From NCBI RefSeq assembly GCF_022750545.1, contig NZ_PUIC01000003.1, positions 310,001 through 374,000 of the forward strand: a stretch of DNA of 64,000 bases, read 5' to 3'. This DNA is from Caulobacter sp. CCUG 60055 (lineage in GTDB: Bacteria; Pseudomonadota; Alphaproteobacteria; Caulobacterales; Caulobacteraceae). Numbering within the stretch: the stretch's first letter is position 1; every line of letters starts with the position of its first letter. Positions 15,998 through 26,070 of the stretch are shown piece by piece. The position numbers and the translations under genes were made by a program. Below the pieces are notes generated by a model that worked only from the letters and a program-made list of their open reading frames with translations, made no database searches and was not told the origin of the DNA.

Positions 15998-18688
15998 CTA
16001 TAGCAGACTGGGATGGGTGCGGACGGTCTTCGGCAGGCTGATCAGCACGCGCGTGCCCTTGCCGTCCAGCAGCGGGCTGACGGCGACGATGCGCCCGCCC
16101 ATGGCCTCGACGAAGCCCTTGGCGATGGACAGGCCGAGACCGACGCCCTGGCCCGGCCCGCGGACCCGGTCGGTGGATTCCTCGAGGCGGCGGAACTTGT
16201 CGAACACCTTGTCGAGCTCGGCCTTGGGGATGCCGGGGCCCTCGTCGTCGACGCTGATGACCACGTTGCCGAGGTCCTCATAGGCCGAGACCTCGATGCG
16301 CGAGCCGTCCGGGCCGTAGGCCACGGCGTTCTCCAGGATGTTGACCACCGCTTGTTCGAGCAGGCTGGCGTCGAGCTTGACCGAGGCCAGTTCGGCCGGG
16401 ACGTCGCGGACCAGGACGCGCCGGCCCAGGCGCCGCGAGACGCGGGTGGCGGCCGCGTCCAGCACGTCGCGCACGTCGGTCCATTCGCTGCGGGTCTTGA
16501 GGGCCCCGCCCTCCAGGCGGCTCATGTCCAGCAGGTCGCCGACATAGCGGTTGAGACGGTCGGCCTCCTCGCTGATCGAGGACAGCAGGTCGCGGCGCAC
16601 CGGCTTTTCCATCTTCTCGCCGAACGACAGCAGGGTGGTGGCCGCGCCCATCACCGTGGCCAGGGGCGTGCGCAGGTCGTGGCTGATCGAGTTGAGCAGG
16701 GCGGTGCGCAGCCGGTCGGAGCGGCGCAGGGCCTCGGCGTCGGCCGCCTCGGCGGCCAGTTCGGCGCGCTCCAGGGCCACGGCGCCCTGGTCGAGCAGGG
16801 CCAGCAGGTAGCGTTCGTCGATGTCGCCCCGCGCCTCGACCCCGGCCACGCCGGCGCGGGCCTTCAGGCCCTGCAGCGGATGGAAGGTCCAGGCCGCCTG
16901 CGGCAGGGTGCCGGTGCCGGCCCCGGCCGGCTCGCCCTTCTCCCAGGCCCAGCGGGCCGCGCCCATGTCGGCGGCGCTGAGCGCGGCGGCGATGTCGGGA
17001 TCGGGGGCGCCGGCCGCCGGCTTGACGTCGGTTCCGTCGGGCAGCAGCACCACCGCCTTGCCGCCGATGGCGGCGGCGGTCTGCTCGGCCAGCACCAGGG
17101 CGGCGGCCTCCTTGCCGGCGGCGGCCGACAGCCGCCGGCTGGCGGCGAGCAGGGCGGCGATGGCCGAGGCGCGCTGCGAGGTGGCCCGCGCCTGGTCGCG
17201 GACCCGCCCGGCCAGGCCGCCAACCGCCAGGGCCACCGCCCAGAACACGATCAGGGTCAGGATGTCGGTGGGCGACCCGATGGCGAAGCTGTAGCGCGGC
17301 TGCAGGAAGAAGAAGTTGTAGACCAGGAAGGCGACGGTGGCCGCCGCCAGGGCGGGGCGCAGGCCGTAGAGCACGCCGGCCGCCAGCACGGCGCTCAGAT
17401 AGATCATGCCGAGATTGGCGTTCTCGAACATGCGGTCGAGCAGGAAGGCCACGCCGCTGGCGGCGGCGACGAAGGCCGCGCCGATGATGTAGCCGCTGAT
17501 CTCGCGGCGGAAGGCGAAGGCGGGCCTGGGCGGCGGCTCGGGCGCGCTCTGGGCCGGCGCGTCGGTGACGATGTGCAGGGCGGTCCCGGCGGCGCGCTTG
17601 AGCAGGGCCTGGGCCAGGGAGCGGCCGAAGCGCTCGCGCCAGCCGGGCGGCGACTGGCCGATGACGATCTGGGTGACGTTGTTGCGCCGGGCGTAGCTGA
17701 GGATGGTCTGGGGCAGGTCCTCGCCGGTCAGGACCACGGTGGCGCCGCCGAGCTGCTCGGTCAGCTTGAGCGCCTCGTTGAGCCGCTGGGCGGCCAGGGC
17801 GCCGGGCGGCGGCCGGTCGGGCCGCTCGACGTGGGCCACGGTCCAGGGAGCGTCCATGGTGTCGGACAGCCGGCGGCCGGCGCGGACCAGCGAACTGGCC
17901 ACGGCGTCGCCCCCGACCAGGACCAGGATGCGTTCGCCGGCCGCCCACGGGCCTTCGATGCCCTTGTCGCGCATCACCCCGACCAGCTGGTCGTCGACGG
18001 TCTGGGCGGCGCGGCGCAGGGCCAGTTCGCGCAGGGCGACCAGGTTCTCGGGCTTGAAGTAGTTGTCGGCCGCCAGGCGGGCGGTGTCGGGCAGGTAGAC
18101 CTTGCCGTCGGCCAGCCGCTCGCGCAGCTCTTCCGGCGTGATGTCGATCAGCTCGATGTCGTCGGCCCGCGACAGGGCGCTGTCGGGCACGGTCTCGCGC
18201 TGGCGCACGCCGGTGATGCGCTGGACGACGTCGACCAGGCTCTCCAGGTGCTGGACGTTGAGCGTCGTCCAGACGTCGAGCCCAGCGACGAGCAGCTCCT
18301 CGACGTCCTGCCAACGCTTGGGATGGCGCGAGCCGGGGGCGTTGGAGTGGGCGTATTCGTCGACCAGCAGCAGCTTGGGCCGCCGGGCCAGCGCCCCGTC
18401 GATGTCGAATTCCATGTACGAGCGGCCGCGGTGCTCCAGCGGCCGCCGGGGCAGGACCTCGAGGCCGCGCAGCAGCGATTCGGTCTCGCGCCGGCCGTGG
18501 GTCTCGACCACGCCGATGACGACGTCCGCGCCGTCCGCTTTGCGTTTGCGGGCGGCGCGGAGCATTTCGTAGGTCTTGCCGACCCCCGGCGCCATGCCGA
18601 GGAACACCTTGAGCTTGCCTCGCGAGGCGCGCTTGGCGGCGGCCAGCAGGGCGTCGGGGTCGGGTCTGGTCGGATCGTCCGGGTTCAT
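15998..18688 (-). CDS. kdpD: KdpD, potassium sensor histidine kinase
   Basis: The 896-residue sensor kinase has an N-terminal KdpD domain with Walker A GMAPGVGKTYEM (about residues 31-42) and LLLVDEYAHSNAPGSRHPKRW. A universal-stress-protein-like domain follows (VGVMRDKGIEG..., QIVIGQSPPGW). Then come four closely spaced transmembrane helices around residues 395-490, a GAF-like segment, a HisKA domain with the phospho-accepting His in SISHDLRTPLATVMG, and an HATPase_c domain (NILENAVAYGPDG, DDEGPGIP, GVGLGLSIAKG). The ATG overlaps the kdpC stop by four bases. It phosphorylates KdpE in response to low K+; in many bacteria the PTS-Ntr EIIA protein also modulates it. Confidence 0.95.
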   Translation of the reverse strand: MNPDDPTRPDPDALLAAAKRASRGKLKVFLGMAPGVGKTYEMLRAARKRKADGADVVIGVVETHGRRETESLLRGLEVLPRRPLEHRGRSYMEFDIDGALARRPKLLLVDEYAHSNAPGSRHPKRWQDVEELLVAGLDVWTTLNVQHLESLVDVVQRITGVRQRETVPDSALSRADDIELIDITPEELRERLADGKVYLPDTARLAADNYFKPENLVALRELALRRAAQTVDDQLVGVMRDKGIEGPWAAGERILVLVGGDAVASSLVRAGRRLSDTMDAPWTVAHVERPDRPPPGALAAQRLNEALKLTEQLGGATVVLTGEDLPQTILSYARRNNVTQIVIGQSPPGWRERFGRSLAQALLKRAAGTALHIVTDAPAQSAPEPPPRPAFAFRREISGYIIGAAFVAAASGVAFLLDRMFENANLGMIYLSAVLAAGVLYGLRPALAAATVAFLVYNFFFLQPRYSFAIGSPTDILTLIVFWAVALAVGGLAGRVRDQARATSQRASAIAALLAASRRLSAAAGKEAAALVLAEQTAAAIGGKAVVLLPDGTDVKPAAGAPDPDIAAALSAADMGAARWAWEKGEPAGAGTGTLPQAAWTFHPLQGLKARAGVAGVEARGDIDERYLLALLDQGAVALERAELAAEAADAEALRRSDRLRTALLNSISHDLRTPLATVMGAATTLLSFGEKMEKPVRRDLLSSISEEADRLNRYVGDLLDMSRLEGGALKTRSEWTDVRDVLDAAATRVSRRLGRRVLVRDVPAELASVKLDASLLEQAVVNILENAVAYGPDGSRIEVSAYEDLGNVVISVDDEGPGIPKAELDKVFDKFRRLEESTDRVRGPGQGVGLGLSIAKGFVEAMGGRIVAVSPLLDGKGTRVLISLPKTVRTHPSLL

Positions 18689-19287
18689 CGCGCCCCAGGG
18701 TGAGCCCTGGGCTGCAAGGCGTCGAGTGCCAGATTGGCCTCAAGCACGTTGACTCGCCGCTCGCCGAGCACGCCCAGGGTCGGCTCGCGCGTGGCGTCGG
18801 CCAGGACCTTCTCGACCTCGGACGGCGACAGGCCGCGCGCCTTGGCGATGCGCGGGGCCTGCAGCGCCGCGTATCCGGGCGAGATGTCGGGGTCGAGCCC
18901 GCTGCCCGAGGCGGTGACGGCGTCGGCCGGCAGGACCGCGCCGGCCCGGACGGCGTCCGGGTTGTCGGCGCGGATCTTGGCGGCGTCGCCGGCGACCCGG
19001 TCGATCAACTTCTTGTCCATCGGGCCGAAGTTCGAGCCGGACGAATTGACCGCGTCATAACCGTTGCCGGCCGCCGAGGGGCGCGGGTGCAGGTATTCGG
19101 GCCGGGAGAACCCCTGGGCGATCAGCCGCGAGCCGACCACGTGGCCGGACCGCTCGACCAGGCCGCCGGCGGCCTGGGCCGGGAACAGCAGCTTGGCGAT
19201 CCCGGTGATGGCGAAGGGATAGGCCAGGCCGCACAAGGCGATGAACAGGGCCATCATGACGAAGGATGCGCGAAAGAGTTTCAGCAT
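18685..19287 (-). CDS. kdpC: KdpC, K+-transporting ATPase C chain
   Basis: The 200-residue KdpC has one N-terminal transmembrane helix (FVMMALFIALCGLAYPFAIT). A periplasmic domain follows with the family blocks RLIAQGFSRPEYLHPRPSA, NGYDAVNSSGSNFGPMDKKL, DAVTASGSGLDPDISPGYA and ANLALDAL. It stabilises the KdpA-KdpB complex and raises K+ affinity. It starts 12 bases after kdpB and overlaps kdpD by four bases. Confidence 0.95.
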   Translation of the reverse strand: MLKLFRASFVMMALFIALCGLAYPFAITGIAKLLFPAQAAGGLVERSGHVVGSRLIAQGFSRPEYLHPRPSAAGNGYDAVNSSGSNFGPMDKKLIDRVAGDAAKIRADNPDAVRAGAVLPADAVTASGSGLDPDISPGYAALQAPRIAKARGLSPSEVEKVLADATREPTLGVLGERRVNVLEANLALDALQPRAHPGAR

Positions 19288-19299
19288 GTCGGCCTCTCC

Positions 19300-21333
19300 T
19301 CAGGCCAGTCCGATGAGGGACACGATCACGTCGATGATCTTGATGCCGATGAACGGCGCGATCACCCCGCCCAGGCCGTAGAGCAGAAGGTTGCGCGACA
19401 ACAGCCGCGCCGCGCCGATCGCCCGGTAGCGCACGCCCCGCAGGGCCAGCGGGATCAGGGCGACGATGACCAGGGCGTTGAAGATCACCGCCGACAGGAT
19501 GGCGCTGTGCGGCGAGTGCAGCCCCATGATGTTGATCGCCCCCAGGGCCGGCAGCGAGGTGACGAACATCGCCGGGATGATGGCGAAGTACTTGGCCACG
19601 TCGTTGGCGATCGAGAAGGTGGTCAGGGCGCCGCGGGTGATCAGCATCTGCTTGCCGACCTCGACGATCTCGATGAGCTTGGTCGGGTCGGAGTCCAGGT
19701 CGACCATGTTGCCGGCCTCGCGGGCGGCCTGGGTGCCGGTCTGCATGGCGACGCCGACGTCGGCCTGGGCCAGCGCCGGGGCGTCGTTGGCCCCGTCGCC
19801 GCACATGGCCACCAGCCGGCCCTTGGCCTGCTCGGTGCGGATCATCACCAGCTTGTCCTCGGGCGTGGCCTCGGCCAGGAAGTCGTCGACCCCGGCCTCG
19901 GAGGCGATCGAGGCGGCGGTCACCGGGTTGTCGCCGGTGATCATCACCGTCTTGACGCCCATGCGGCGCAGGTCGGCGAAGCGCTCCTTGACCCCTGGCT
20001 TGACCACGTCCTTCAGGTGGATGACCCCGACCAGCCGGCCGTTCTCGGAACAGGCCAGCGGCGTGCCGCCGGCGCGGGCGATGCGGTCGACGGCGGCGTT
20101 CAGCTCGGCCGGCGCCTGGGCGGCCTCGAGGCCCAGCGAGCGGTAGATCGCGTCCACCGCGCCCTTGCGCCAGTGGGTTCCGTCGGCGTCCAGGCCCGAG
20201 GCGCGGGTCTGGGCGCTGAACGGGATGGCGACGGCGCCCTTGGGGGTTTCGGCGTCCAGGCCGTTGTCGCGGGCCAGGGCGACGATCGAGCGGCCCTCGG
20301 GCGTCTCGTCGGCCAGCGAGGCCATCAGGGCGGCGCGCAGGGCCGCCTGCTCGGGAACGCCGGGGGCGGGAATCACCTCGACCGCCATGCGGTTGCCGAA
20401 GGTGATGGTGCCGGTCTTGTCGAGCAGCAGGGTGTCGATGTCGCCGGCGGCCTCGACCGCCCGGCCGGAGGTGGCCAGGACGTTGTGCTTGAGCAGCCGG
20501 TCCATGCCGGCGATGCCTACGGCCGACAGAAGGCCGCCGATGGTGGTCGGGATCAGGGTGACAAACAGCGCCCCCAGCACCATCGGGTCGAGCTTGACGC
20601 CGGAATACTGGCCCAGGCCCACCAGGGTGACGACCACGATCAGGAACACCAGGGTCAGGCCGGCCAGCAGCACGGCCAGGGCGATCTCGTTCGGGGTCTT
20701 GCGGCGGTCGGCGCCCTCGACCATGGCGATCATGCGGTCGAGGAAGCTCGATCCCTGGGCGGCGGTGACGCGGACCTTGATCCAGTCCGAGACCACCGTG
20801 GTGCCGCCGGTCACCGCCGAGCGGTCGCCGCCGCTTTCGCGGATGACCGGAGCCGACTCGCCGGTGATGGCGGCCTCGTTGACGCTGGCCAGGCCCTCGA
20901 TGATCTCGCCGTCGGCCGGGATCATGTCGCCGGCCTCGACCAGCACCACGTCGCCGACCGCCAGCTTGTAGGCCGAGGTCGGGACCACCGAGCCGGTCTG
21001 CGGGTCGATGATCAGCTTGGCCTTGGTGTCGACGCGGGCGGCGCGCAGGCTGTCGGCCGCCGCCTTGCCGCGGCCCTCGGCCACGCTCTCGGCGAAGTTG
21101 GCGAACAGCACCGTGGCCCACAGCCACAGGGCGATCTGGATTGCGAACCAGGGGTTCTGGCCGCCGACGACGGCGGCGACGGACGAGACGGTGGCCAGGG
21201 CGGCCACCACCTCGGTCGCCAGGATCACCGGATTGCCGGTGAGCTTGCGCGGGTCGAGCTTGACGAAGGCGTCGCGCCAGGCGCGGGACAGGATCGCGCC
21301 TTGCGATCCGACCGCCGTGATTGCGGAGGGCAT
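19300..21333 (-). CDS. kdpB: KdpB, K+-transporting P-type ATPase catalytic subunit
   Basis: The 677-residue P-type ATPase has its actuator TGES motif at about residues 158-161, phosphorylation site DKTGT with Asp305, nucleotide-binding segment, and hinge [11 protein letters not shown], then [21 protein letters not shown]. Hydrophobic membrane helices flank these. The start is the ATG at 21333, preceded by AAAGGAAAGG; in-frame codons farther upstream overlap the kdpA 3' end. KdpB hydrolyses ATP to drive K+ entry through KdpA. The gap to kdpA is 22 bases. Confidence 0.95.
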   Translation of the reverse strand: MPSAITAVGSQGAILSRAWRDAFVKLDPRKLTGNPVILATEVVAALATVSSVAAVVGGQNPWFAIQIALWLWATVLFANFAESVAEGRGKAAADSLRAARVDTKAKLIIDPQTGSVVPTSAYKLAVGDVVLVEAGDMIPADGEIIEGLASVNEAAITGESAPVIRESGGDRSAVTGGTTVVSDWIKVRVTAAQGSSFLDRMIAMVEGADRRKTPNEIALAVLLAGLTLVFLIVVVTLVGLGQYSGVKLDPMVLGALFVTLIPTTIGGLLSAVGIAGMDRLLKHNVLATSGRAVEAAGDIDTLLLDKTGTITFGNRMAVEVIPAPGVPEQAALRAALMASLADETPEGRSIVALARDNGLDAETPKGAVAIPFSAQTRASGLDADGTHWRKGAVDAIYRSLGLEAAQAPAELNAAVDRIARAGGTPLACSENGRLVGVIHLKDVVKPGVKERFADLRRMGVKTVMITGDNPVTAASIASEAGVDDFLAEATPEDKLVMIRTEQAKGRLVAMCGDGANDAPALAQADVGVAMQTGTQAAREAGNMVDLDSDPTKLIEIVEVGKQMLITRGALTTFSIANDVAKYFAIIPAMFVTSLPALGAINIMGLHSPHSAILSAVIFNALVIVALIPLALRGVRYRAIGAARLLSRNLLLYGLGGVIAPFIGIKIIDVIVSLIGLA

Positions 21334-21355
21334 CTTCGTGCCTTTCCTTTTCCGA

Positions 21356-23050
21356 TTAGCGGGCCACGGCCGCGAGCATCTGGAAGTGCTCGACGATCGG
21401 GCCAAGGGCGAGGGCGGGGAAGTATTGCAGGCCGCCGAGGATCAGGATGATCCCGACCAGCAGGGCGACGAACAGGCCGTTGTCGACCGGCAGGGTGCCG
21501 GCGGTGGGGGCCAGCTTGGGCTTGGCCGCGACGGCGCCGGCGATGGCCAGCACGGGCACGACGTAGGCGAAGCGGCCCAGCGCCATGGCGATCCCCAGGG
21601 TGGTGTTCCACCACCAGCTGTTGGCGGTCAGGCCGGCGAAGGCCGAGCCGTTGTTCCCCACCGCCGAGGTGTAGGCGTAGAGGATCTCCGACAGGCCGTG
21701 GACGCCGGTGCTGAGCTGGCCCTGCAGGGCGATGGGCAGCACCAGGGCGACGGCCGAGAAGCCGAGCAGCACCACGGGCAGCACCAGCACCGCCAGCACC
21801 GCGAACTTGACCTCGCGCGCCTCGATCTTCTTGCCCAGGTATTCCGGCGTGCGTCCGACCATCAGGCCGGCGACGAACACCGCCAGTATGGCCATGACCA
21901 CGATGCCGTAGAGGCCCGAGCCGACGCCGCCGGGCAGCATCTCGCCCAGCTGGATCATGAACATCGCCACCCCGCCGCCGAGCGGCGTGAAGCTTTCGTG
22001 CATGCCGTTGACCGCGCCGCAGGAGGCGCCGGTGGTCATGGCCGCGAACACCGCCGTGGCGGCGGTCCCGAAGCGGACCTCCTTGCCCTCCATGTTGGCG
22101 GTCTGGCTGGCGCCGACGGCGTGCACGGCCGGGGTCGGCTGGCTTTCGGCGACATAGATCGAGGCGGCCGCGCCCGACAACAGGATGGCCATGGCGCCGA
22201 ACAGGGCCATGGCCGCCTTGCGCGCCCCGGCGACGATGCCGAAGGCGATGACGCAGGCGAAGCCGATGACGTTCATCGCCACCATCTCGATCAGGTTGGT
22301 GAACGGGGTGGGGTTTTCGAACGGATGGGCCGAGTTGGCGTTGAAGAAGCCGCCGCCGTTGGTGCCCAGCATCTTGATCGCCTCCTGGCTGGCCACGGGG
22401 CCCAGGGCGATGGTCTGCTTGGCGCCTTCCAGGGTGACGGCGTCGGCGTGGGCGGCCAGGGTCTGCGGCACGCCCAGGGCGACCAGGACCAGGGCGACCA
22501 CGATCGACATCGGCGCCAGCACGTAGATCACGTTGCGCACGATGTCGGACCAGACGTTGCCGATGGTGTCGCCGCGATTGGCGGCGAAGGCGCGGGCCAG
22601 GGCGGCGGCGGCGGCCATGCCGACGCCGGCCGAGACGAAGTTCTGCACCGTCAGCCCGGCCATCTGCGACAGATGGCTCATGGTCTGCTCGCCGCCGTAG
22701 GACTGCCAGTTGGTGTTGGTGACGAAGCTGATCGCGGTGTTGAACGCCAGGTGCGGCGACAGCGGGCCGAAGCCCTGCGGGTTCAGCGGCAGGTGGTCCT
22801 GCAGGCGCAGGATGCCGTAGAGCAGGAAGAAGCCGGCGGCGTCGACCGCCAGCAGGCCGATGGCGTAGACCAGCCAGCCCTGACCCTTGCTCCCGTCGAC
22901 GCCGGAGGCGCCGTAGAACACGCGTTCAAGCGCGGAAAGCCAGCGGACCTTTCCCCGCCAGACGTTCGCGATGTAGATCCCCAGCGGCCAGGAAAGCGCC
23001 AGGGTGAGGCCGATCACGAAGGCGATCTCGGCCCAACCTTGCCATGTCAT
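21356..23050 (-). CDS. kdpA: KdpA, K+-translocating subunit
   Basis: The 564-residue channel-like subunit has about ten transmembrane helices and the four selectivity-filter repeats typical of KdpA, recognisable in [38 protein letters not shown] and [11 protein letters not shown]. It forms the K+-binding part of KdpFABC in the inner membrane. The short kdpF lies 28 bases upstream. Length and sequence are normal for the family. Confidence 0.96.
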   Translation of the reverse strand: MTWQGWAEIAFVIGLTLALSWPLGIYIANVWRGKVRWLSALERVFYGASGVDGSKGQGWLVYAIGLLAVDAAGFFLLYGILRLQDHLPLNPQGFGPLSPHLAFNTAISFVTNTNWQSYGGEQTMSHLSQMAGLTVQNFVSAGVGMAAAAALARAFAANRGDTIGNVWSDIVRNVIYVLAPMSIVVALVLVALGVPQTLAAHADAVTLEGAKQTIALGPVASQEAIKMLGTNGGGFFNANSAHPFENPTPFTNLIEMVAMNVIGFACVIAFGIVAGARKAAMALFGAMAILLSGAAASIYVAESQPTPAVHAVGASQTANMEGKEVRFGTAATAVFAAMTTGASCGAVNGMHESFTPLGGGVAMFMIQLGEMLPGGVGSGLYGIVVMAILAVFVAGLMVGRTPEYLGKKIEAREVKFAVLAVLVLPVVLLGFSAVALVLPIALQGQLSTGVHGLSEILYAYTSAVGNNGSAFAGLTANSWWWNTTLGIAMALGRFAYVVPVLAIAGAVAAKPKLAPTAGTLPVDNGLFVALLVGIILILGGLQYFPALALGPIVEHFQMLAAVAR

Positions 23051-23078
23051 TGTCGGATATCCGTCGGAAGGGCGCCGG

Positions 23079-23165
23079 TCAGAACCGGTCGGGGCGCAGC
23101 AGGGCGGCGATCATGTAGATGCCGATCCCGACCGCGGCGGCGGCGTAGATGAGGGCGACGATCAC
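23079..23165 (-). CDS. kdpF: KdpF, small K+-ATPase subunit
   Basis: A 28-residue membrane peptide with a GTG start ends in the KdpF hallmark ALLRPDRF, after one hydrophobic helix ([17 protein letters not shown]). AAGG lies seven bases before the chosen GTG; a GTG two codons upstream is an alternative. KdpF is a lipid-like stabiliser of the KdpABC complex. Its position just before kdpA is canonical. Confidence 0.88.
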   Translation of the reverse strand: MIVALIYAAAAVGIGIYMIAALLRPDRF

Positions 23166-23167
23166 GG

Positions 23168-23251
23168 TCACACCTTGCGCAGGACATAGGCGTAGAGGCA
23201 CAGCAGGCCGAACAGCCCGCCCCCCAACGCCAGGACGATCAGGTCGGCCAT
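23168..23251 (-). CDS. 27-residue membrane peptide upstream of kdpF
   Basis: An ATG at 23251 with GGAG eight bases upstream opens a 27-codon ORF, MADLIVLALGGGLFGLLCLY plus AYVLRKV. It encodes a single hydrophobic helix with a basic tail, a layout like KdpF but without the LLRPERF end. Its TGA finishes three bases before the kdpF GTG, and the AAGG serving kdpF lies in its last codons, so the two would be translationally coupled. I believe similar tiny ORFs precede kdpF in other genomes, but cannot confirm it here. A role as an extra Kdp-associated subunit or leader peptide is speculative. Confidence 0.65.
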   Translation of the reverse strand: MADLIVLALGGGLFGLLCLYAYVLRKV

Positions 23252-23514
23252 CGGCCAGTCTCCATCGGCTGCGACGAGCAGGGCGCGCCTGCGCGGGGGT
23301 CGTGAACCAGCCCCCGCCCAGGCGCGCCGCCGCTCGCATTTGAGCGCGGCTCCGAGGGAGCCGCCGCACAGTGCTACGCCCGGCCGCCGTCAGCCTTCCA
23401 AGCCGAAGGTTCGCGCGGCGCATAAAGGCCGCATAAAGGCCGGCGCGCGCGCCCTCTTTCCCCGGCGGCCGCGAACGGCTTTGCTGGCGCTTCGCCGAGC
23501 ATGGAGTCCCTTGC

Positions 23515-24669
23515 GTGAACCCGACCTTCGCCGCCCTGCCCACCACCATCTTCGAGGTCATGTCCGGCCTGGCGCGCGAGCTCGGCGCGGTCAATCTGGG
23601 CCAGGGGTTTCCCGATTCCGCCGGGCCGGAGGACGTGCGCCGCGCCGCCGCCGAGGCGGTGCTGAACGGCTCCAACCAGTATCCGCCGATGGCCGGCCTG
23701 CCCGTGCTGCGCGAGGCCGCCGCCGAGCACTACGCCCGGCACCAGGGCCTGGCCCTCGACCCGGCGACCGAGGTGATCGTCACCTCCGGCGCCACCGAGG
23801 CCCTGGCCGCGTCGCTGTTCGGCCTGATCGCGCTGGGCGACGAGGTGCTGCTGTTCCAGCCGCTCTATGACGCCTACCTGCCGCTGATCCGCCGGGCGGG
23901 GGGCGTTCCGCGCCTGCTGCGGCTGGAGCCGCCCGGCTGGCGCATCACCCGCGAGGCCCTGGCCGCCGCCTTCACCGAGCGCACGCGGCTGGTGGTGTTC
24001 AACAACCCGCTCAATCCGGCCGCGCGGGTGTTCGACGGCGAGGAGCTGGCCCTGCTGGCCGAGTTCTGCGTCGCCCGCGACGCCGTCGCCATCTGCGACG
24101 AGGTCTGGGAGCACGTGGTGTTCGACGGCCGCGCCCATACGCCGCTGATCGCCCTGCCCGGCATGCGCGACCGCACGGTCAAGATCGGTTCGGCCGGCAA
24201 GATCTTCTCGCTCACCGGCTGGAAGGTCGGCCTGGTCTGCGCCGCGCCGCAGCTGATCTCGGCGGTGGCCAAGGCCCACCAGTTCCTGACCTTCACCACC
24301 CCGCCCAACCTGCAGGCCGCCGTCGCCTACGGCCTTTCCAAGGACGCGGCCTATTTCGAGGGCATGCGGCGCGACTTCGCCCGCTCGCGCGACCGCCTGA
24401 CCGAGGGCCTGCGCGCCGAGGGCTACGCCGTGCTGCCCAGCGAGGGCACCTATTTCCTGTCGATCGACCTGGCCGCCAGCGGCGTCGACATGGACGACGA
24501 GACCTTCTGCCTGCAGGCGGTCAAGGAGGCGGGGGTGGCCGCCATTCCGGTGTCGAGCTTCTACGCCGAGAACCCGGTGCGCTCGGTGGTGCGCCTGTGC
24601 TTCGCCAAGAAGGACGAGACCCTCGACGCCGGGATCGAGCGCCTGGCCCGGGCGCGGCGGATGTTCTGA
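23515..24669 (+). CDS. PLP-dependent class I/II aminotransferase
   Basis: The 384-residue fold-type I aminotransferase starts at a GTG, since the nearby ATG runs into a stop; GGAG lies nine bases upstream. Visible features are the N-terminal NLGQGFPD, substrate segment NQYPPMAGLPVLREA, the cofactor loop TSGATEALAASLFG, FNNPLNPAARVF, CDEVWEHVVF and the Schiff-base Lys229 in SAGKIFSLTGWKVG. The closest families act on methionine, aromatic or kynurenine-type substrates (YbdL/KAT-like); the actual substrate cannot be decided. It is divergent from the kdp operon and convergent with yggU. Confidence 0.88.
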   Translation: MNPTFAALPTTIFEVMSGLARELGAVNLGQGFPDSAGPEDVRRAAAEAVLNGSNQYPPMAGLPVLREAAAEHYARHQGLALDPATEVIVTSGATEALAASLFGLIALGDEVLLFQPLYDAYLPLIRRAGGVPRLLRLEPPGWRITREALAAAFTERTRLVVFNNPLNPAARVFDGEELALLAEFCVARDAVAICDEVWEHVVFDGRAHTPLIALPGMRDRTVKIGSAGKIFSLTGWKVGLVCAAPQLISAVAKAHQFLTFTTPPNLQAAVAYGLSKDAAYFEGMRRDFARSRDRLTEGLRAEGYAVLPSEGTYFLSIDLAASGVDMDDETFCLQAVKEAGVAAIPVSSFYAENPVRSVVRLCFAKKDETLDAGIERLARARRMF

Positions 24670-24685
24670 GGGCCCGGCGGGCCGT

Positions 24686-24973
24686 TCAGGAAGCGCCCGG
24701 CGGCGGGCCGAAGGCGCGGGCCAGGTCGACCGCGTCGACGCCCTCGATCTCCAGGATCTTCAGCCGCGCGGTCGCGCCCGAGGCCACCGTCACCGCCGAA
24801 CGCGGCCGCTTGAGGGCCTTGGCGACCAGGGCCTCCAGGGCGGCGTTGGCCTCGCCCTCGACCGGCGGCGCGCCGACCCGGACCTTGAGATGGGGCCGGC
24901 CGTCCTCGCCGACCGCCCAGCCGTCGATTGCGTCGCGCCCGCCGCGCGGCGTCAGGCGCACGGCCAGCCGCAA
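24686..24973 (-). CDS. yggU: YggU-like DUF167 protein (UPF0235)
   Basis: The small protein of about 95 residues has the DUF167 signature: RLTPRGGRDAIDGW at the N-terminus and KVRVGAPPVEGEANAALEAL in the middle. The function is unknown; the fold is a conserved alpha/beta domain. The start shown is TTG at 24973, four bases after the yggT stop; GTG at 24961 also fits the family length. yggT-yggU is a widely conserved pair. Confidence 0.85.
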   Translation of the reverse strand: MRLAVRLTPRGGRDAIDGWAVGEDGRPHLKVRVGAPPVEGEANAALEALVAKALKRPRSAVTVASGATARLKILEIEGVDAVDLARAFGPPPGAS

Positions 24974-24977
24974 GGCG

Positions 24978-25286
24978 TCAGCCGATGTAGGGGGTGACGA
25001 ACGAGAAGAACAGCCAGGGCAGCAGGAACTTGCGCACCGCCTCGATGATGATGATGGCGATCACCGGGGTGATGTCGATGCCGCCCAGCGGCGGGATGAC
25101 GCGCTGGAACGGCGCCAGCATCGGCCGGGTGATCCGGTCGAGCATGTGGGCGATGTTGTAGACCGCCCGGTTGCGCAGGTTGATGACGTCGAACGCCACC
25201 AGCCAGCTGAGGACGGCGTTGAGCACCAGGGCCAGCTCGGCCAGGCCGAGAAGGGCGCTCAGAACGAAAAGGATGGCGCTGCCCAT
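24978..25286 (-). CDS. yggT: YggT family membrane protein
   Basis: The 102-residue integral membrane protein has the YggT layout: an N-terminal helix ([28 protein letters not shown] in two parts), the conserved loop [26 protein letters not shown], and a second hydrophobic segment ending [11 protein letters not shown]. YggT proteins are linked to osmotic tolerance and, in some bacteria, to cell division or membrane insertion; the role here is unproven. It is followed closely by yggU. Confidence 0.87.
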   Translation of the reverse strand: MGSAILFVLSALLGLAELALVLNAVLSWLVAFDVINLRNRAVYNIAHMLDRITRPMLAPFQRVIPPLGGIDITPVIAIIIIEAVRKFLLPWLFFSFVTPYIG

Positions 25287-25454
25287 GAGGCTCCCCAGAC
25301 TGTGCCTCCGGCTTCTAGCCGAACGGGCGCGGCGCTGACAAGGACGCCGCCGTTCGCGCCCCGCGAGCCGGTCCCGCAAGTCGGCCCGCAAGCCAGCTTG
25401 ACGGGCACGCCCCGGTCCCGTATGTCCCCGCACCACTCTGGGCGCATGTCTCAG

Positions 25455-25530
25455 GGGGCCGTAGCTCAGTTGGTAGAGCGCCTCGTTCGCAATGAGGAGG
25501 TCAGGGGTTCGACTCCCCTCGGCTCCACCA
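25455..25530 (+). tRNA. tRNA-Ala (anticodon CGC)
   Basis: A complete 76-base cloverleaf with encoded CCA. The acceptor GGGGCCG pairs with CGGCTCC, the D arm is GCTC...GAGC, the anticodon loop is TTCGCAA giving CGC (reads GCG), and the T arm is AGGGG-TTCGACT-CCCCT. Confidence 0.96.
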
Positions 25531-25624
25531 GAGGATTTCCAATCCCTGATGAAGATGGCGCTTGGGCGTCCCCGCCGTGCGAAGGGCTTCGGCGCGAAAG
25601 TTCACCGTTTGCTCGGGAGGTTCG

Positions 25625-25978
25625 ATGCAGGCCGGAGATCTGTTGGCGATCGGGGCCTGGCTGGTCGCGGTCTTGACGCTGCTCGCCCTGGCCTATGAAC
25701 CGTGGCGGCGCAACAGGCGGCGGTTCAAGGTCATGCTCGGCGCCCGGGCGGTGAGCCCGCTCTTCATCTTCACGCCGGCGGCCATGCTGCTTGCGACGCC
25801 GTTTCTTGCGTAGCTTGTTCCGCGCGAGGGCGGGAACGTCTGGCTTCATCCTCATCTGCTGCTGAAGGACGCGCCGTTCGTGTTCGCGGTGTTTCTGGTG
25901 TTTCAGCTGGTTCTCCGGCGGCGGTTCATGCGGGCGGCGAGGCCCGATCGGCGTGAAACGGAGCCGGGACGGCGCTAG
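25625..25978 (+). pseudogene. Small membrane protein gene with in-frame TAG
   Basis: An ATG at 25625 with GGGAGG just upstream opens a 62-codon hydrophobic protein (MQAGDLLAIGAWLVAVLTLL..., second helix LFIFTPAAMLLATPF) that stops at TAG 25811-25813. The same frame then stays open, and protein-like, for another 54 codons to a TAG at 25976. This part encodes NVWLHPHLLLKDAPFVF, a hydrophobic AVFLVFQLVL and a basic tail. The simplest reading is a membrane protein of about 117 residues cut by a single nonsense change. The 62-residue N-terminal part may still be made. No family recognised. Confidence 0.5.
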
Positions 25979-26070
25979 AGCCCGGTCGCGTGCGGCCCGC
26001 CGCCGGAACCCTCCGGGGCGGTTCCGCATTGGCGAGGGGTGGCCAGGGCGCGGACAAGGAGCTTGCAGAC

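Noticed and set aside
16013-18703. An 896-codon plus-strand open frame opposite kdpD
   Set aside because: Exact shadow of kdpD with low-complexity Gly/Ala/Gln-rich translation; kdpD itself is unmistakable.
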